From contig OZ024894.1 in the NCBI GenBank assembly GCA_964017195.1, positions 1,984,501-2,048,500 of the forward strand: a stretch of DNA of 64,000 nt, in the 5' to 3' direction. Below, piece by piece: positions 42,204 through 50,017 of the stretch. The notes beneath the pieces were generated by a model, which did not search any database, was not told where the DNA came from, and saw only the letters and a list, made by a program, of their open reading frames with translations. The stretch comes from Siderastrea radians. Its lineage: Eukaryota > Cnidaria > Anthozoa > Scleractinia > Rhizangiidae. Both the position numbers and the translations under genes were made by a program. Numbering within the stretch: the stretch's first letter is position 1; the number at the start of each line of letters is the position of its first letter.

Positions 42204-43007
42204 ATGGTAGAACTATACGAAATCAATGTAACGCTTTCCGAAAATCAAAAAAAGAAACTAAGTAAAGCTTTTCACAACCGTGAAACAATCACCTTGAGGT
42301 TATCAAAAGATGCTCTCAATGGAAGTGATACTCTTCTTGTTCCTGTAACAACTTTTAACCGGTTGATGAAGAATCGCTCATTGAAAAATGGGATGGAAAT
42401 AAAACTAGCCAAGACCAATATCAGAAAACAAGTGGGTGGTTCACTTTTGAGTTCAATTTTGACACTTGGTCGAACTTTTGGACCCACATTAGCCAAAACT
42501 ATTGGATTATCAGCTCTAGCTGGCGCTGCTTCTGAGGGTGCATCACAAATTGTTAAAAAAATATCTGGAAAAGGTGTGCAAACAGGTGGTTTTCTCATTC
42601 CAAATTCAAAAATAGAACAACTTATCGCTCATAAACATCTATTGAGCAATAAACAAAAAAAGGATATTCTCAACGCCTTGCAAACTGGTTCAGGCGTTCA
42701 TATCAAACCCACTCAAAACCAAACTGGAGGTTTTCTTGGTACACTTTTAGCATCAATCGGTATTCCACTCGCCTTTGAGGCTTTTAAAAAGATAACAGGT
42801 TCGGGCGTTCCAAGAATTGGAAAAGCACCCAAACTGGAGGGGGGATCGGCGCCCCGACTTGGTGTGTACCAACCACCACCCCCATTTTTTGGAACATGGG
42901 AACAAGGAGGCGGCGGGAGTAAAAAAAAAAAAAAATCTGGAAAAGGGTTACTTCTAGGGAAAAACAGCCCATTCAACGGAATCCCACTGTTGGGAACAAT
43001 TCTTTAA
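42204..43007 (+). CDS. Polinton membrane-active/virion-type protein (267 aa)
   Basis: 267 residues. It has the N-terminal EINVTLSENQKKKL..DALNGSDTLLVP module, then hydrophobic Gly/Ala-rich helices (SLLSSILTLGRTFGPTLAKT, IGLSALAGAASEGA and FLGTLLASIGIPLAFEAFKK) with repeated Gly-Gly sites (KQVGGS, QTGGF, LEGGS) suited to the element's protease. The tail is Pro/Gly/Lys-rich with a run of Lys encoded by 15 A (42921-42935). I infer a cleaved, membrane-interacting virion protein. The A15 run is a possible frameshift site towards the protease frame (see findings). Confidence 0.65.
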   Translation: MVELYEINVTLSENQKKKLSKAFHNRETITLRLSKDALNGSDTLLVPVTTFNRLMKNRSLKNGMEIKLAKTNIRKQVGGSLLSSILTLGRTFGPTLAKTIGLSALAGAASEGASQIVKKISGKGVQTGGFLIPNSKIEQLIAHKHLLSNKQKKDILNALQTGSGVHIKPTQNQTGGFLGTLLASIGIPLAFEAFKKITGSGVPRIGKAPKLEGGSAPRLGVYQPPPPFFGTWEQGGGGSKKKKKSGKGLLLGKNSPFNGIPLLGTIL

Positions 43008-43045
43008 AATTCAACAAAAATACTGCCTTGAGCAACTTTGATTTG

Positions 43046-43516
43046 ATGAAATGGTGTCAGCATCTTGGAATACCAATAGACAAGGGCGGCGTGCTGTCAA
43101 GAGACCAAACTGTTCCACATAGCCACAAAATGGCGCTATTCATTTATAATCTTGAACCATCATACATGGGTGGAAGCCATTGGGTTTCAACATATGTTAA
43201 AAATGGGGAAATTAATTATTTTGACAGTTTTGGTTTGTCACCATTTCAGGAAATTGTGGATCACGCAAAGAAGAAAAACCTAACTCTTATTCATCAGAAT
43301 AATCAGATACAAGCGTTGAATACATTGACTTGTGGTTACTTTTGTTTATACTTTTTGAATGAGATGAATAGAGGTGCTTCATATTTTGACCTTTTACAAG
43401 TTTTCGATGTTCATAATACCACGAAAAATGAGAGATTCATTGAAAGATATTTTAAAAAAAATTCTCACCATATTCTAAATGAAAACGTATTGCGTGAAAC
43501 AGAGAAAAGAAACTGA
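43046..43516 (+). CDS. Adenain/Ulp1-like cysteine protease
   Basis: Matures virion proteins by cutting at Gly-rich sites. The catalytic set is visible: His in GGSHWVS, Asp in NYFDSFG, Gln in NNQIQ, Cys in TCGYFCLYF, in the adenovirus protease order. The first ATG is 43046 (156 residues), but family-like sequence (SNFDL) extends upstream to a TTG at 43028, and the frame stays open, without ATG, back to 42923. The start is therefore uncertain: near-cognate TTG, ATG 43046, or entry by -1 shift from the preceding gene. Confidence 0.88.
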   Translation: MKWCQHLGIPIDKGGVLSRDQTVPHSHKMALFIYNLEPSYMGGSHWVSTYVKNGEINYFDSFGLSPFQEIVDHAKKKNLTLIHQNNQIQALNTLTCGYFCLYFLNEMNRGASYFDLLQVFDVHNTTKNERFIERYFKKNSHHILNENVLRETEKRN

Positions 43517-43631
43517 GTGTGTTGAGCCTTCGGGTTATAAATATGCAAAGAACGGTCGACTTATGTTCTTTTGCACATGCGCTGAATGTGGTATAACCAA
43601 AACAAGATTCGTAAAGAATCAGGGAAACTAA
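43479..43631 (+). CDS. Small Cys-rich protein (50 aa), overlapping
   Basis: ATG 43479 to TAA 43631, 50 residues (MKTYCVKQRKETECVEPSGY.., MFFCTCAECGITKTRFVKN). It overlaps the protease 3' end and the phospholipase gene 5' end in a third frame. Cys at 5, 14, 32, 34 and 37 with the pattern CTCAECG and a basic K-RFVK end resemble small zinc-ribbon proteins of DNA viruses (DUF5679-like, from memory). One Cys of the usual first CxxC is Gln here. Confidence 0.7.
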   Translation: MKTYCVKQRKETECVEPSGYKYAKNGRLMFFCTCAECGITKTRFVKNQGN

Positions 43632-44278
43632 ATAGCCCGTCTGAAGGGGCGGGCATTTTGGATACGATGACATCCACTGGAACTGATATGTTAATTCACC
43701 ATGGTATTCCTTGGCTTGGAAAAAAAGCTGTAGAAATGGGGCGTTATTACGGTAGTGAAGCTCTAAGAAACCCAAAACTGCAGAAAAAGGCTCTTGATTA
43801 TGCTTTGGAAAGAGCGGCTCCCTTTGTTCAAAAAACAGGATCAGAGATGCTTGATCAACTATCAACAAAGATACGACCCAATAAAAAATATAAAACCAAC
43901 AGAAAAGAACTTGACGGAGCTGGAATTGATATTCATAAAGCCATTGGAAAACTCCCTAAACCAAAAGGGGGTTGGACTCTTCCAGGGCATAAATACACAG
44001 GCCCCTACAATGACCTTGAAAATCAGGTCAGATGGGATCCAAAAACAGGAGAGATACTTGAGGTATATGACAAACCAACTGGTAATACTGATGCCATAGC
44101 CATGCAACATGACGTTGATTATTCAGTTTGCAAAGATGATAAAAAATGTAAGAATAAAGCCGACAGGAAAATGGTCAAAGCGTTGGATTCTGTTCCTTAT
44201 AATGAGAGACAATGGGGTCATTGGATCGCGCGAAATATTATTAACACAAAGCAAAAACTTGGTCTTGGTTTAAACTGA
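43586..44278 (+). CDS. Parvovirus-like phospholipase A2 domain protein
   Basis: 230 residues. The N-terminal helical part has Gly-rich sites (EGAGI, LDGAGI). The C-terminal half is a PLA2 domain of the parvovirus VP1 type: LPGHKYTGPYN (Ca-binding loop, 132-142), IAMQHDVDYS (catalytic His165-Asp166), then a helix with Lys/Asp and GHWIARNIINTKQKLG at the end. In parvoviruses this enzyme breaches endosomal membranes during entry; the same role is inferred. The gene ends G-GT-TTA-AAC-TGA, placing a T-TTA-AAC slippery heptamer (44269-44275) directly before the stop. Confidence 0.85.
   Translation: MWYNQNKIRKESGKLNSPSEGAGILDTMTSTGTDMLIHHGIPWLGKKAVEMGRYYGSEALRNPKLQKKALDYALERAAPFVQKTGSEMLDQLSTKIRPNKKYKTNRKELDGAGIDIHKAIGKLPKPKGGWTLPGHKYTGPYNDLENQVRWDPKTGEILEVYDKPTGNTDAIAMQHDVDYSVCKDDKKCKNKADRKMVKALDSVPYNERQWGHWIARNIINTKQKLGLGLN
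44269..44275 (+). promoter_or_regulatory. Candidate -1 ribosomal frameshift site (T TTA AAC)
   Basis: The heptamer TTTAAAC lies in the X-XXY-YYZ register of the phospholipase frame (TTA 44270-44272, AAC 44273-44275), with TGA next. A -1 shift continues CTG AAA AGG CCG.. with no stop into the integrase. TTTAAAC is among the most efficient eukaryotic slippery sequences known. I could not confirm a downstream pseudoknot; GTGAAG (44291) can pair with CTTCAC (44349). Confidence 0.5.
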
Positions 44279-45228
44279 AAAGGCCGTCGAGTGAAGAAAA
44301 CTGGCAAGAAAAATTAGCTGATGAGCTTCATAAACCGATAAAGCGTAACTTCACCCGGCGGCGGGTAATTGTAAACCATATTGACGGGATATGGTGTTCA
44401 GATATCGTTGAGATGCAAAAATTCAGTCGGTGGAATAAGGGTTATAGGTATCTTCTCATGGTACTCGATGTGTTTAGTAAATACGGTTGGATTGTCCCAT
44501 TAAAGGATAAAAAAGGTGAAACTGTTGCTCAAGCATTCAAAACAATATTCAAAGAGGGGCGTAAACCGGAATATCTTTGGACTGATAAAGGGAAAGAGTA
44601 TTACAACAAACATGTTAAGGAACTACTTGATAAGAATAAAATAACCTTGTACTCAACTGAGAATGAGGAAAAGTCATCAGTTTGCGAAAGATGGAACCGT
44701 ACAATTAAAACCAAGATGTGGAAGCAGTTTAGTGTTCAGGGGAATACACAGTATCTTGAAATGTTACCCAAATTAGTGAAACAGTATAACAATACCAGAC
44801 ATTCAAGCATAAATATGACACCCACAGAAGCAAGTAAAAAGAAAAATGAAGGAGTTGTTTACTTTAGCCTTTTCGGTGATATGAAGCCAATTTCAACAAA
44901 GTCAAAGTTCAAAGTTGGTGATAAGGTTAGAATATCTAAGTACAAACGTCCTGTCTTTGACAAAGGATACACAGCCAATTGGACAGAAGAAGTTTTTACA
45001 GTTGACAAGATACAATACACCAATCCAATTACTTATAGACTCAAAGATCTCAGTGGTGAGGAAATATCAGGTTCTTTTTATGAACAGGAGATGCAGAAGG
45101 CTGTTCAAGACGTTTACCGTATTGAGAAAGTGATTCGACGAGACGCTCGAAAAGGTAAAGCTTTGGTAAAGTGGAGCGGTTACCCGGAAAAATTTAATTC
45201 ATGGGTAGATATTAACGATCTGATGTGA
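44275..45228 (+). CDS. Retroviral-type integrase with chromodomain
   Basis: Inserts the element's ends into host DNA, making the 6-bp duplication. The rve core has Asp in WCSDIVEM (codon at 44401), Asp in LWTDKGKEY and Glu in SSVCERWNRT. The C-terminus is a chromodomain (VYRIEKVIRRDARKGKALVK then WSGYP..SWVDI). The first ATG in frame (44413) lies after the first catalytic Asp, and typical N-terminal sequence (WQEKLADELHKPIKRNF) extends upstream without ATG, so the true start is not a normal ATG. I give the span from the -1 frame entry at 44275; from ATG 44413 it would be 271 residues. Confidence 0.88.
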   Translation: MKRPSSEENWQEKLADELHKPIKRNFTRRRVIVNHIDGIWCSDIVEMQKFSRWNKGYRYLLMVLDVFSKYGWIVPLKDKKGETVAQAFKTIFKEGRKPEYLWTDKGKEYYNKHVKELLDKNKITLYSTENEEKSSVCERWNRTIKTKMWKQFSVQGNTQYLEMLPKLVKQYNNTRHSSINMTPTEASKKKNEGVVYFSLFGDMKPISTKSKFKVGDKVRISKYKRPVFDKGYTANWTEEVFTVDKIQYTNPITYRLKDLSGEEISGSFYEQEMQKAVQDVYRIEKVIRRDARKGKALVKWSGYPEKFNSWVDINDLM

Positions 45229-45270
45229 AATAAATTTAAAAAAAAAATCTTACATAGTAAGAAAAGAAAA

Positions 45271-45582
45271 ATGACAAAATTTTTAACTCTCAGAGAAATT
45301 CGGAAAATGGCTGTTGGGAAAAAAATAAAATATTCAAACAAATTATCAAAAGAAGAGCTGGCAAAAGAGTTAAATCTCGATGAAGAAGTGTATAAAAAAC
45401 CAAGTAATGGAAGAGAGGTGTTGATTACCAATGTTGACACACAAGTTGTCAAAAAATGTAAAAGCATGCATCAATGTTCAAAAGTGGTGGGTAAAAATCC
45501 TGGTTCGGTTCATTATTTTGTGAATTGTGGGCATGCGTTTGTGGATAAGGATGGAAATAAGGTTAGATTGTCTTTTGCTTGA
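45271..45582 (+). CDS. Small putative DNA-binding protein (103 aa)
   Basis: 103 residues, ATG at 45271. The N-terminal part (LTLREIRKMAVGKKIKYSNK then LSKEELAKEL) looks like a SAP-type helix-extended-loop-helix. The C-terminal half (SMHQCSKVVGKNPGSVHYFV then NCGHAF, GNKVRLSF) resembles the NUMOD1-like helix-turn-helix modules found with homing nucleases. No nuclease domain is present. It sits between integrase and polymerase and may bind element ends or regulate transcription. Confidence 0.6.
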   Translation: MTKFLTLREIRKMAVGKKIKYSNKLSKEELAKELNLDEEVYKKPSNGREVLITNVDTQVVKKCKSMHQCSKVVGKNPGSVHYFVNCGHAFVDKDGNKVRLSFA

Positions 45583-45659
45583 TTTTTTCATTTCATGATT
45601 TTTGAAATGAAAAATAAAAGTTTAAAAAAATATTGTTAAAGATTAAGAAAAGAAGAAGA

Positions 45660-48600
45660 ATGAATTCACAAAGAAATTATCCACTCTTGAGAAAAGCGTT
45701 TGGTGAAATTACAAATAAATTTGGCAAACCCCTCACCACAAAACCCCCAAGCTTGTTTGAAAAGATTAAATTCCTCACCCTCAAACCAACAGTTGTCACA
45801 ACAACACTCAAAAAGTTACCAAATCTTATCCGAAAAACAACTCAAAAAGTTGTCAATTGGTTAAAGTGGTCGAAAAATGTTGATAAAGTGATTGAAGAGC
45901 AAACTGAACCAACTGAAGTGATTGAAGAGCAAACTGAACCGACTTTCACACAGAAAGAAAAAGCCCTGCGAGGGTACACAAGATCATATGAAATTGGTCT
46001 CACAAACAGACAAGACCCATTAATTCAACTTCAGAACACCCGTTTGTTGATTAAGAACAATCTATTAAAGATTTTAAATGAAATGAAAGGTTTGAAATTT
46101 AATGAAACGTTGAAGATTATGTTTGAAAAACAGAATGGAGATGAGTTGATTAAAGAGCCAGCTTATTTGAATGCAGAAAAACAAACAATAACAAATGACG
46201 TAGGAATTGCAGAATTGCTGCAGATAACACAACAACAGATTCTCAATAAGATTCAAAAATGGATTTCAAAAGGATCAGGATGGACTATCAAATCAGTTGA
46301 TGGTCATTTCATTAATGTTATAAAGTACAGACCACTCAGAGGTCATTCATATATTGCGTTACCCGAAGAGCTGCAAAACCCAGCCAAAGGGATTATAAAC
46401 ATGAAAAATAATGACAATGAATGTTTTCGTTGGTGTCATATTCGTCACCTCTTACCGCAGGATAAAGATCCACAGAGAATAAAAAAGTGTGACAAAAAAT
46501 ATGTAGAAAAATTGGATTACTCAGGAATTGAGTTCCCCGTTTCTGTAAAACAATACAACAAAATAGAGAAACAAAATAATATTCGTGTTAATGTCTTTGG
46601 TTATGAAGAAAAACAACCATATGTAATTTACGTTTCAAAAGAAAAGTTCAACTCTTGTTTGAATCTACTCTTAATAACTGAAGGAGAGGTGTGGCATTAT
46701 TGTTTATTAAAGGACTTTAATAAATTCATGTACAATCAAACGAAGCACAAGGGAAGAAAGCATTTTTGTATGTACTGTCTTCAAGGTTTTAGCTCTGAAA
46801 GGGTATTGAATAATCATACAGTTGATTGTATTGAAATTAATGGGAAACAAGCCATCAAAATGCCCGAACCTGGATCAAAAATTGCATTCACAAATTTTCG
46901 CAAACAGTTATCAACACCTTTCGTAATTTATGCTGATTTTGAAGCCATTACCGAAAAAGTTTCACAAAAAAAATCTCACACCGAGCAATATCAAAAACAT
47001 ACAGCTTGTGGGTATGGTTATAAAGTTGTTTGCTGTTATGATGATAAATTTTCAAAACCAATCAAAATTTACAGAGGAGAAATGGCTATTCAAAAGTTTA
47101 TGGAAGATATGTTAGCTGAAGTTGAATACTGTCAAGAGGTTGTAAAAAACCACTTTACAAAACCTCTCGAAATGACTGATGAGGATGAGGAAAGTTTTCA
47201 AAGAGCTAAAGAATGCCACATTTGCAAGAAACCTTATGGCACAAATAAGGTTGAAGTAAAAAATATTAGAGGAAGAAATATCAAAGTAGAAAAAGTTGAA
47301 CAAAAAAATCGTAAAGTAAGGGATCACTGTCATGTCACTGGTAAATACAGGGGCGCAGCACATCTAAGTTGCAATTTTAATTTCCAATTGACTAATAAGA
47401 TACCTGTGGTGTTTCACAATCTCAAGGGATATGACAGTCACTTTATAATGCAAGAGATTGGTAATATTACAAAAAATTATGTGTGTGTTGATGAAAAAGG
47501 AAGGCAACATGAAATGAGAATAAATGTTATTCCCCATAACATGGAGAAATACATGGCCTTCATGTTGGGTCAAAACCTTGTATTCATTGACAGCTTTCAA
47601 TTTATGAGCTCGTCATTGAGTAATTTGGTGAATAATCTCCCCATTGAAGCGTTTAAATATACAGGTGAAGAATTTCAAGGTGAACAATTGAGTTTGATGA
47701 AAAAGAAAGGCATCTATCCTTATGACTATATGGATAGTTTCAAAAAGTTTGAGGACAACAGGTTACCAAAGAAGGAAGATTTTTTCAGTTTAATGAATGA
47801 TGAACATATCACAGATGAAGAGTATCAACATGCGCAAAATGTTTGGAACAAATTTGGTCTATCATCGATGGGAGAGTATCACGATCTATATCTCAAATCT
47901 GATATTTTGTTGTTAGCTGATGTTTTTGAAAATTTCCGCAAAGCATGCCAACAATACTATGAATTGGATCCTGCTCATTATTTCACAACACCCGGTCTGA
48001 GTTGGGACGCAATGTTGAAAATGACAGAAACAAAATTGGAGTTGATGAGTGATGTTAATATGTTTCAATTCATTGAAAAAGGTATGCGTGGTGGAATTAG
48101 TTATATTGCCAATCGTTATGGCAAAGCAAACAACAAATACATGAAAGAATATGACGAAAAAGCGTCATCAAAGTACATTATGTATTTGGATGCAAACAAT
48201 TTATATGGTTGGGCAATGAGTCAATATCTTCCAACAGGTGGGTTTAAATGGTTATCTGAAAAAGAGGTGAATTTATCCAAGTTTGATGATGAGTCTGAAA
48301 AAGGATTGATATTAGAGGTTGATTTGGAATATCCAAAGGAGTTGCATGATCTCCACAACGACTATCCACTGGCGGCAGAAAAAATCAAAGTGACTGAAAA
48401 TATGTTATCACCTTATTGCAAAAAAATTGCTGAAAAATTTGGAGTAAAAATTGGACTGGTTGAAAAGTTGGTGCCAACGTTGTTTAATAAAGAGAGATAT
48501 GTTTTGCATTACCGCAACTTACAACTCTATATGTCATTGGGGTTGAAATTGACAAAGATTCACAGAGCTCTTGAATTCGATCAGAGTCCATGGTTGAAAT

Positions 48601-49451
48601 CTTACATTGATTTTAACACAAAAAAGAGAGCAAATGCAAAAAACTCTTTTGAAAAGGATTTTTTCAAGTTGATGAATAATTCGGTGTTTGGAAAAACAAT
48701 GGAAAATTTGAGAAAGCGACAGGACATTAAACTTGTAACCGATGAAAAAGATCTGATAAGGTGGGCTAGTAAACCGAGTTTTATAAGCTGTAAAATATTT
48801 AATGAGGATTTAGTTGCCATTCATAAAACTAAAACAACTTTAACATTAAACAGACCCGCATATGTTGGAATGTGCATCTTAGATTTGTCAAAAACATTGA
48901 TGTATGATTTTCATTACGATTACATTAAAAGTAAGTATGGTGATAAAGCTCGGTTGCTGTTCACAGATACTGATAGTTTAACCTATGAAATTGAAGCAAA
49001 TGATGTTTACCAAGATTTTTGGAAAGACAAACATCTATTTGATAACAGTGATTATCCAAAGAATAGCCCATTTCATAATAATGCAAATAAGAAAGTCATT
49101 GGTAAGTTTAAGGATGAAGCAGCGGGAATGCCAATTGTGGAGTTCGTTGGTTTGAGGTCAAAAATGTATTCTTACATAAAAGATAATGAACAGAGTAGTC
49201 GCACAGCAAAGGGAATAAAAAAGAATGTGATAAAAAAACAACTGGGACATGATAAGTACAAGGACGTACTTTTCAATAAAAAACAGATGTGTCATACGAT
49301 GAGACTGATTAAAAGTGAAAAACATCAAATTGGTAGCTATGTGGTGGATAAAATATCACTCAGCTGCTTTGACGATAAAAGATATATTCATGAAAATGGC
49401 GCGACAAGTTATGCATATGGTTTTGAAAATAGTGAAATTTTTTGGGTATAA
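45660..49451 (+). CDS. Protein-primed family B DNA polymerase
   Basis: 1263 residues from ATG 45660 (an upstream in-frame TTG is not needed). It replicates the linear element from protein-primed ends. The N-terminal part (about 1-350) is likely the terminal-protein-like region, then a C2H2-like finger (CMYCLQGF..NHTVDC). Exo I is YADFEAI near 420; a treble-clef/HNH-like insertion runs CHICKKPYG..RDHCHVTGKYRGAAHLSCN (about 518-570); Exo II is HNLKGYD near 590; Exo III YLKSD near 743; Pol A DANNLYG near 845; Pol B LMNNSVFGKT near 1005; Pol C FTDTDS near 1102. All catalytic residues are present. The last 34 codons lie inside the right terminal repeat. Confidence 0.95.
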   Translation: MNSQRNYPLLRKAFGEITNKFGKPLTTKPPSLFEKIKFLTLKPTVVTTTLKKLPNLIRKTTQKVVNWLKWSKNVDKVIEEQTEPTEVIEEQTEPTFTQKEKALRGYTRSYEIGLTNRQDPLIQLQNTRLLIKNNLLKILNEMKGLKFNETLKIMFEKQNGDELIKEPAYLNAEKQTITNDVGIAELLQITQQQILNKIQKWISKGSGWTIKSVDGHFINVIKYRPLRGHSYIALPEELQNPAKGIINMKNNDNECFRWCHIRHLLPQDKDPQRIKKCDKKYVEKLDYSGIEFPVSVKQYNKIEKQNNIRVNVFGYEEKQPYVIYVSKEKFNSCLNLLLITEGEVWHYCLLKDFNKFMYNQTKHKGRKHFCMYCLQGFSSERVLNNHTVDCIEINGKQAIKMPEPGSKIAFTNFRKQLSTPFVIYADFEAITEKVSQKKSHTEQYQKHTACGYGYKVVCCYDDKFSKPIKIYRGEMAIQKFMEDMLAEVEYCQEVVKNHFTKPLEMTDEDEESFQRAKECHICKKPYGTNKVEVKNIRGRNIKVEKVEQKNRKVRDHCHVTGKYRGAAHLSCNFNFQLTNKIPVVFHNLKGYDSHFIMQEIGNITKNYVCVDEKGRQHEMRINVIPHNMEKYMAFMLGQNLVFIDSFQFMSSSLSNLVNNLPIEAFKYTGEEFQGEQLSLMKKKGIYPYDYMDSFKKFEDNRLPKKEDFFSLMNDEHITDEEYQHAQNVWNKFGLSSMGEYHDLYLKSDILLLADVFENFRKACQQYYELDPAHYFTTPGLSWDAMLKMTETKLELMSDVNMFQFIEKGMRGGISYIANRYGKANNKYMKEYDEKASSKYIMYLDANNLYGWAMSQYLPTGGFKWLSEKEVNLSKFDDESEKGLILEVDLEYPKELHDLHNDYPLAAEKIKVTENMLSPYCKKIAEKFGVKIGLVEKLVPTLFNKERYVLHYRNLQLYMSLGLKLTKIHRALEFDQSPWLKSYIDFNTKKRANAKNSFEKDFFKLMNNSVFGKTMENLRKRQDIKLVTDEKDLIRWASKPSFISCKIFNEDLVAIHKTKTTLTLNRPAYVGMCILDLSKTLMYDFHYDYIKSKYGDKARLLFTDTDSLTYEIEANDVYQDFWKDKHLFDNSDYPKNSPFHNNANKKVIGKFKDEAAGMPIVEFVGLRSKMYSYIKDNEQSSRTAKGIKKNVIKKQLGHDKYKDVLFNKKQMCHTMRLIKSEKHQIGSYVVDKISLSCFDDKRYIHENGATSYAYGFENSEIFWV

Positions 49452-49726
49452 TACGGTAAAAATTTAACTGGGAATTTTTTCAGTTAAATTTGGTAAAAGA
49501 TTAGAAAATGCGCTGGTACCCCCATTCACTAAACTCGAAGATTTTGGGGTACCTTTGCGATTTTTGTTTGACTGGAAAAATTTCTCTGCTAAAATTTGAC
49601 AGGAAATTTGACTGATGTTTTGGAAAAATTGGTGGAAAATTTTTGTTTGACTGGAAAAATTTCTCTGCTAAAATTTGACAGGAAATTTGACTAAACTGCG
49701 CCGGTACCCCCAACTCTCTAACTACT
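49349..49726. repeat. Polinton terminal inverted repeat, right (378 bp)
   Basis: Inverse of 32982-33359. It begins inside the polymerase gene, so the polymerase C-terminus (from about VDKISLSC to the stop) is encoded within the repeat. It ends CTCTCTAACTACT followed by CAGATT. Confidence 0.95.
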
Positions 49727-49732
49727 CAGATT
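49727..49732. repeat. Target-site duplication, right (CAGATT)
   Basis: Matches 32976-32981 exactly. Confidence 0.93.
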
Positions 49733-49927
49733 CTTGTGGCAGCAAGAATGTTATCAAAGAAAGAGCTAGTAATAGAGAGAAAAGGAGGATATGCCAACTG
49801 AACGTTAGTCTTTCAGTTCAGCCAAATTCAAGATAAGGCAAGTTCTAATCATTTGCGTTACCAGATACCCACGTCATTTAACCTAAATGAACTGTGCGCC
49901 AATTTAGTATAGCTGTGTTTTGACAGC

Positions 49928-50017
49928 TATATATAAATTGACCCTGCTAAAACTTCGAGCCGTTTCTCGTCGTCACTAATTTTGGACAGCAGCGGACATT
50001 AAAGAAGCTCTTAACAG
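49928..50017 (+). promoter_or_regulatory. Candidate TATA promoter and 5' UTR exon
   Basis: TATATAAA at 49928-49935 is followed about 25-35 bases later by a pyrimidine-rich 'cgtttctcgtcgtcac' suited to transcription start, then an ATG-free stretch to AACAG|GTGAGT, a strong donor (exon end 50017). It would be a non-coding first exon of a plus-strand gene, perhaps spliced to 56634. It lies about 200 bp outside the Polinton's right end. Confidence 0.4.

Larger units (their letters stand above)
32982..49726. mobile_element. Complete Polinton/Maverick element
   Basis: 16,745-bp element starting AGTAGTTAGAGAG and ending with its inverse, flanked by CAGATT duplications. It carries the full Polinton set: protein-primed PolB, chromodomain integrase, packaging ATPase, Ulp1/adenain-like protease, major capsid and penton-like proteins, plus accessory virion genes. 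Genes are densely packed (often 11-45 bp apart). A minus-strand cluster of three (37692-34286) diverges from a long plus-strand run (37819-49451). Coding frames are open and the two 378-bp terminal repeats show no difference by eye, so insertion appears recent. The Polinton family is related to adintoviruses and could in principle form virions. No related copy is in this window. Confidence 0.97.

Noticed and set aside
44413..44415. ATG 44413 as the integrase start
   Set aside because: It would exclude the first catalytic Asp (codon at 44401) and the typical N-terminal region, so it is unlikely to be the functional start.
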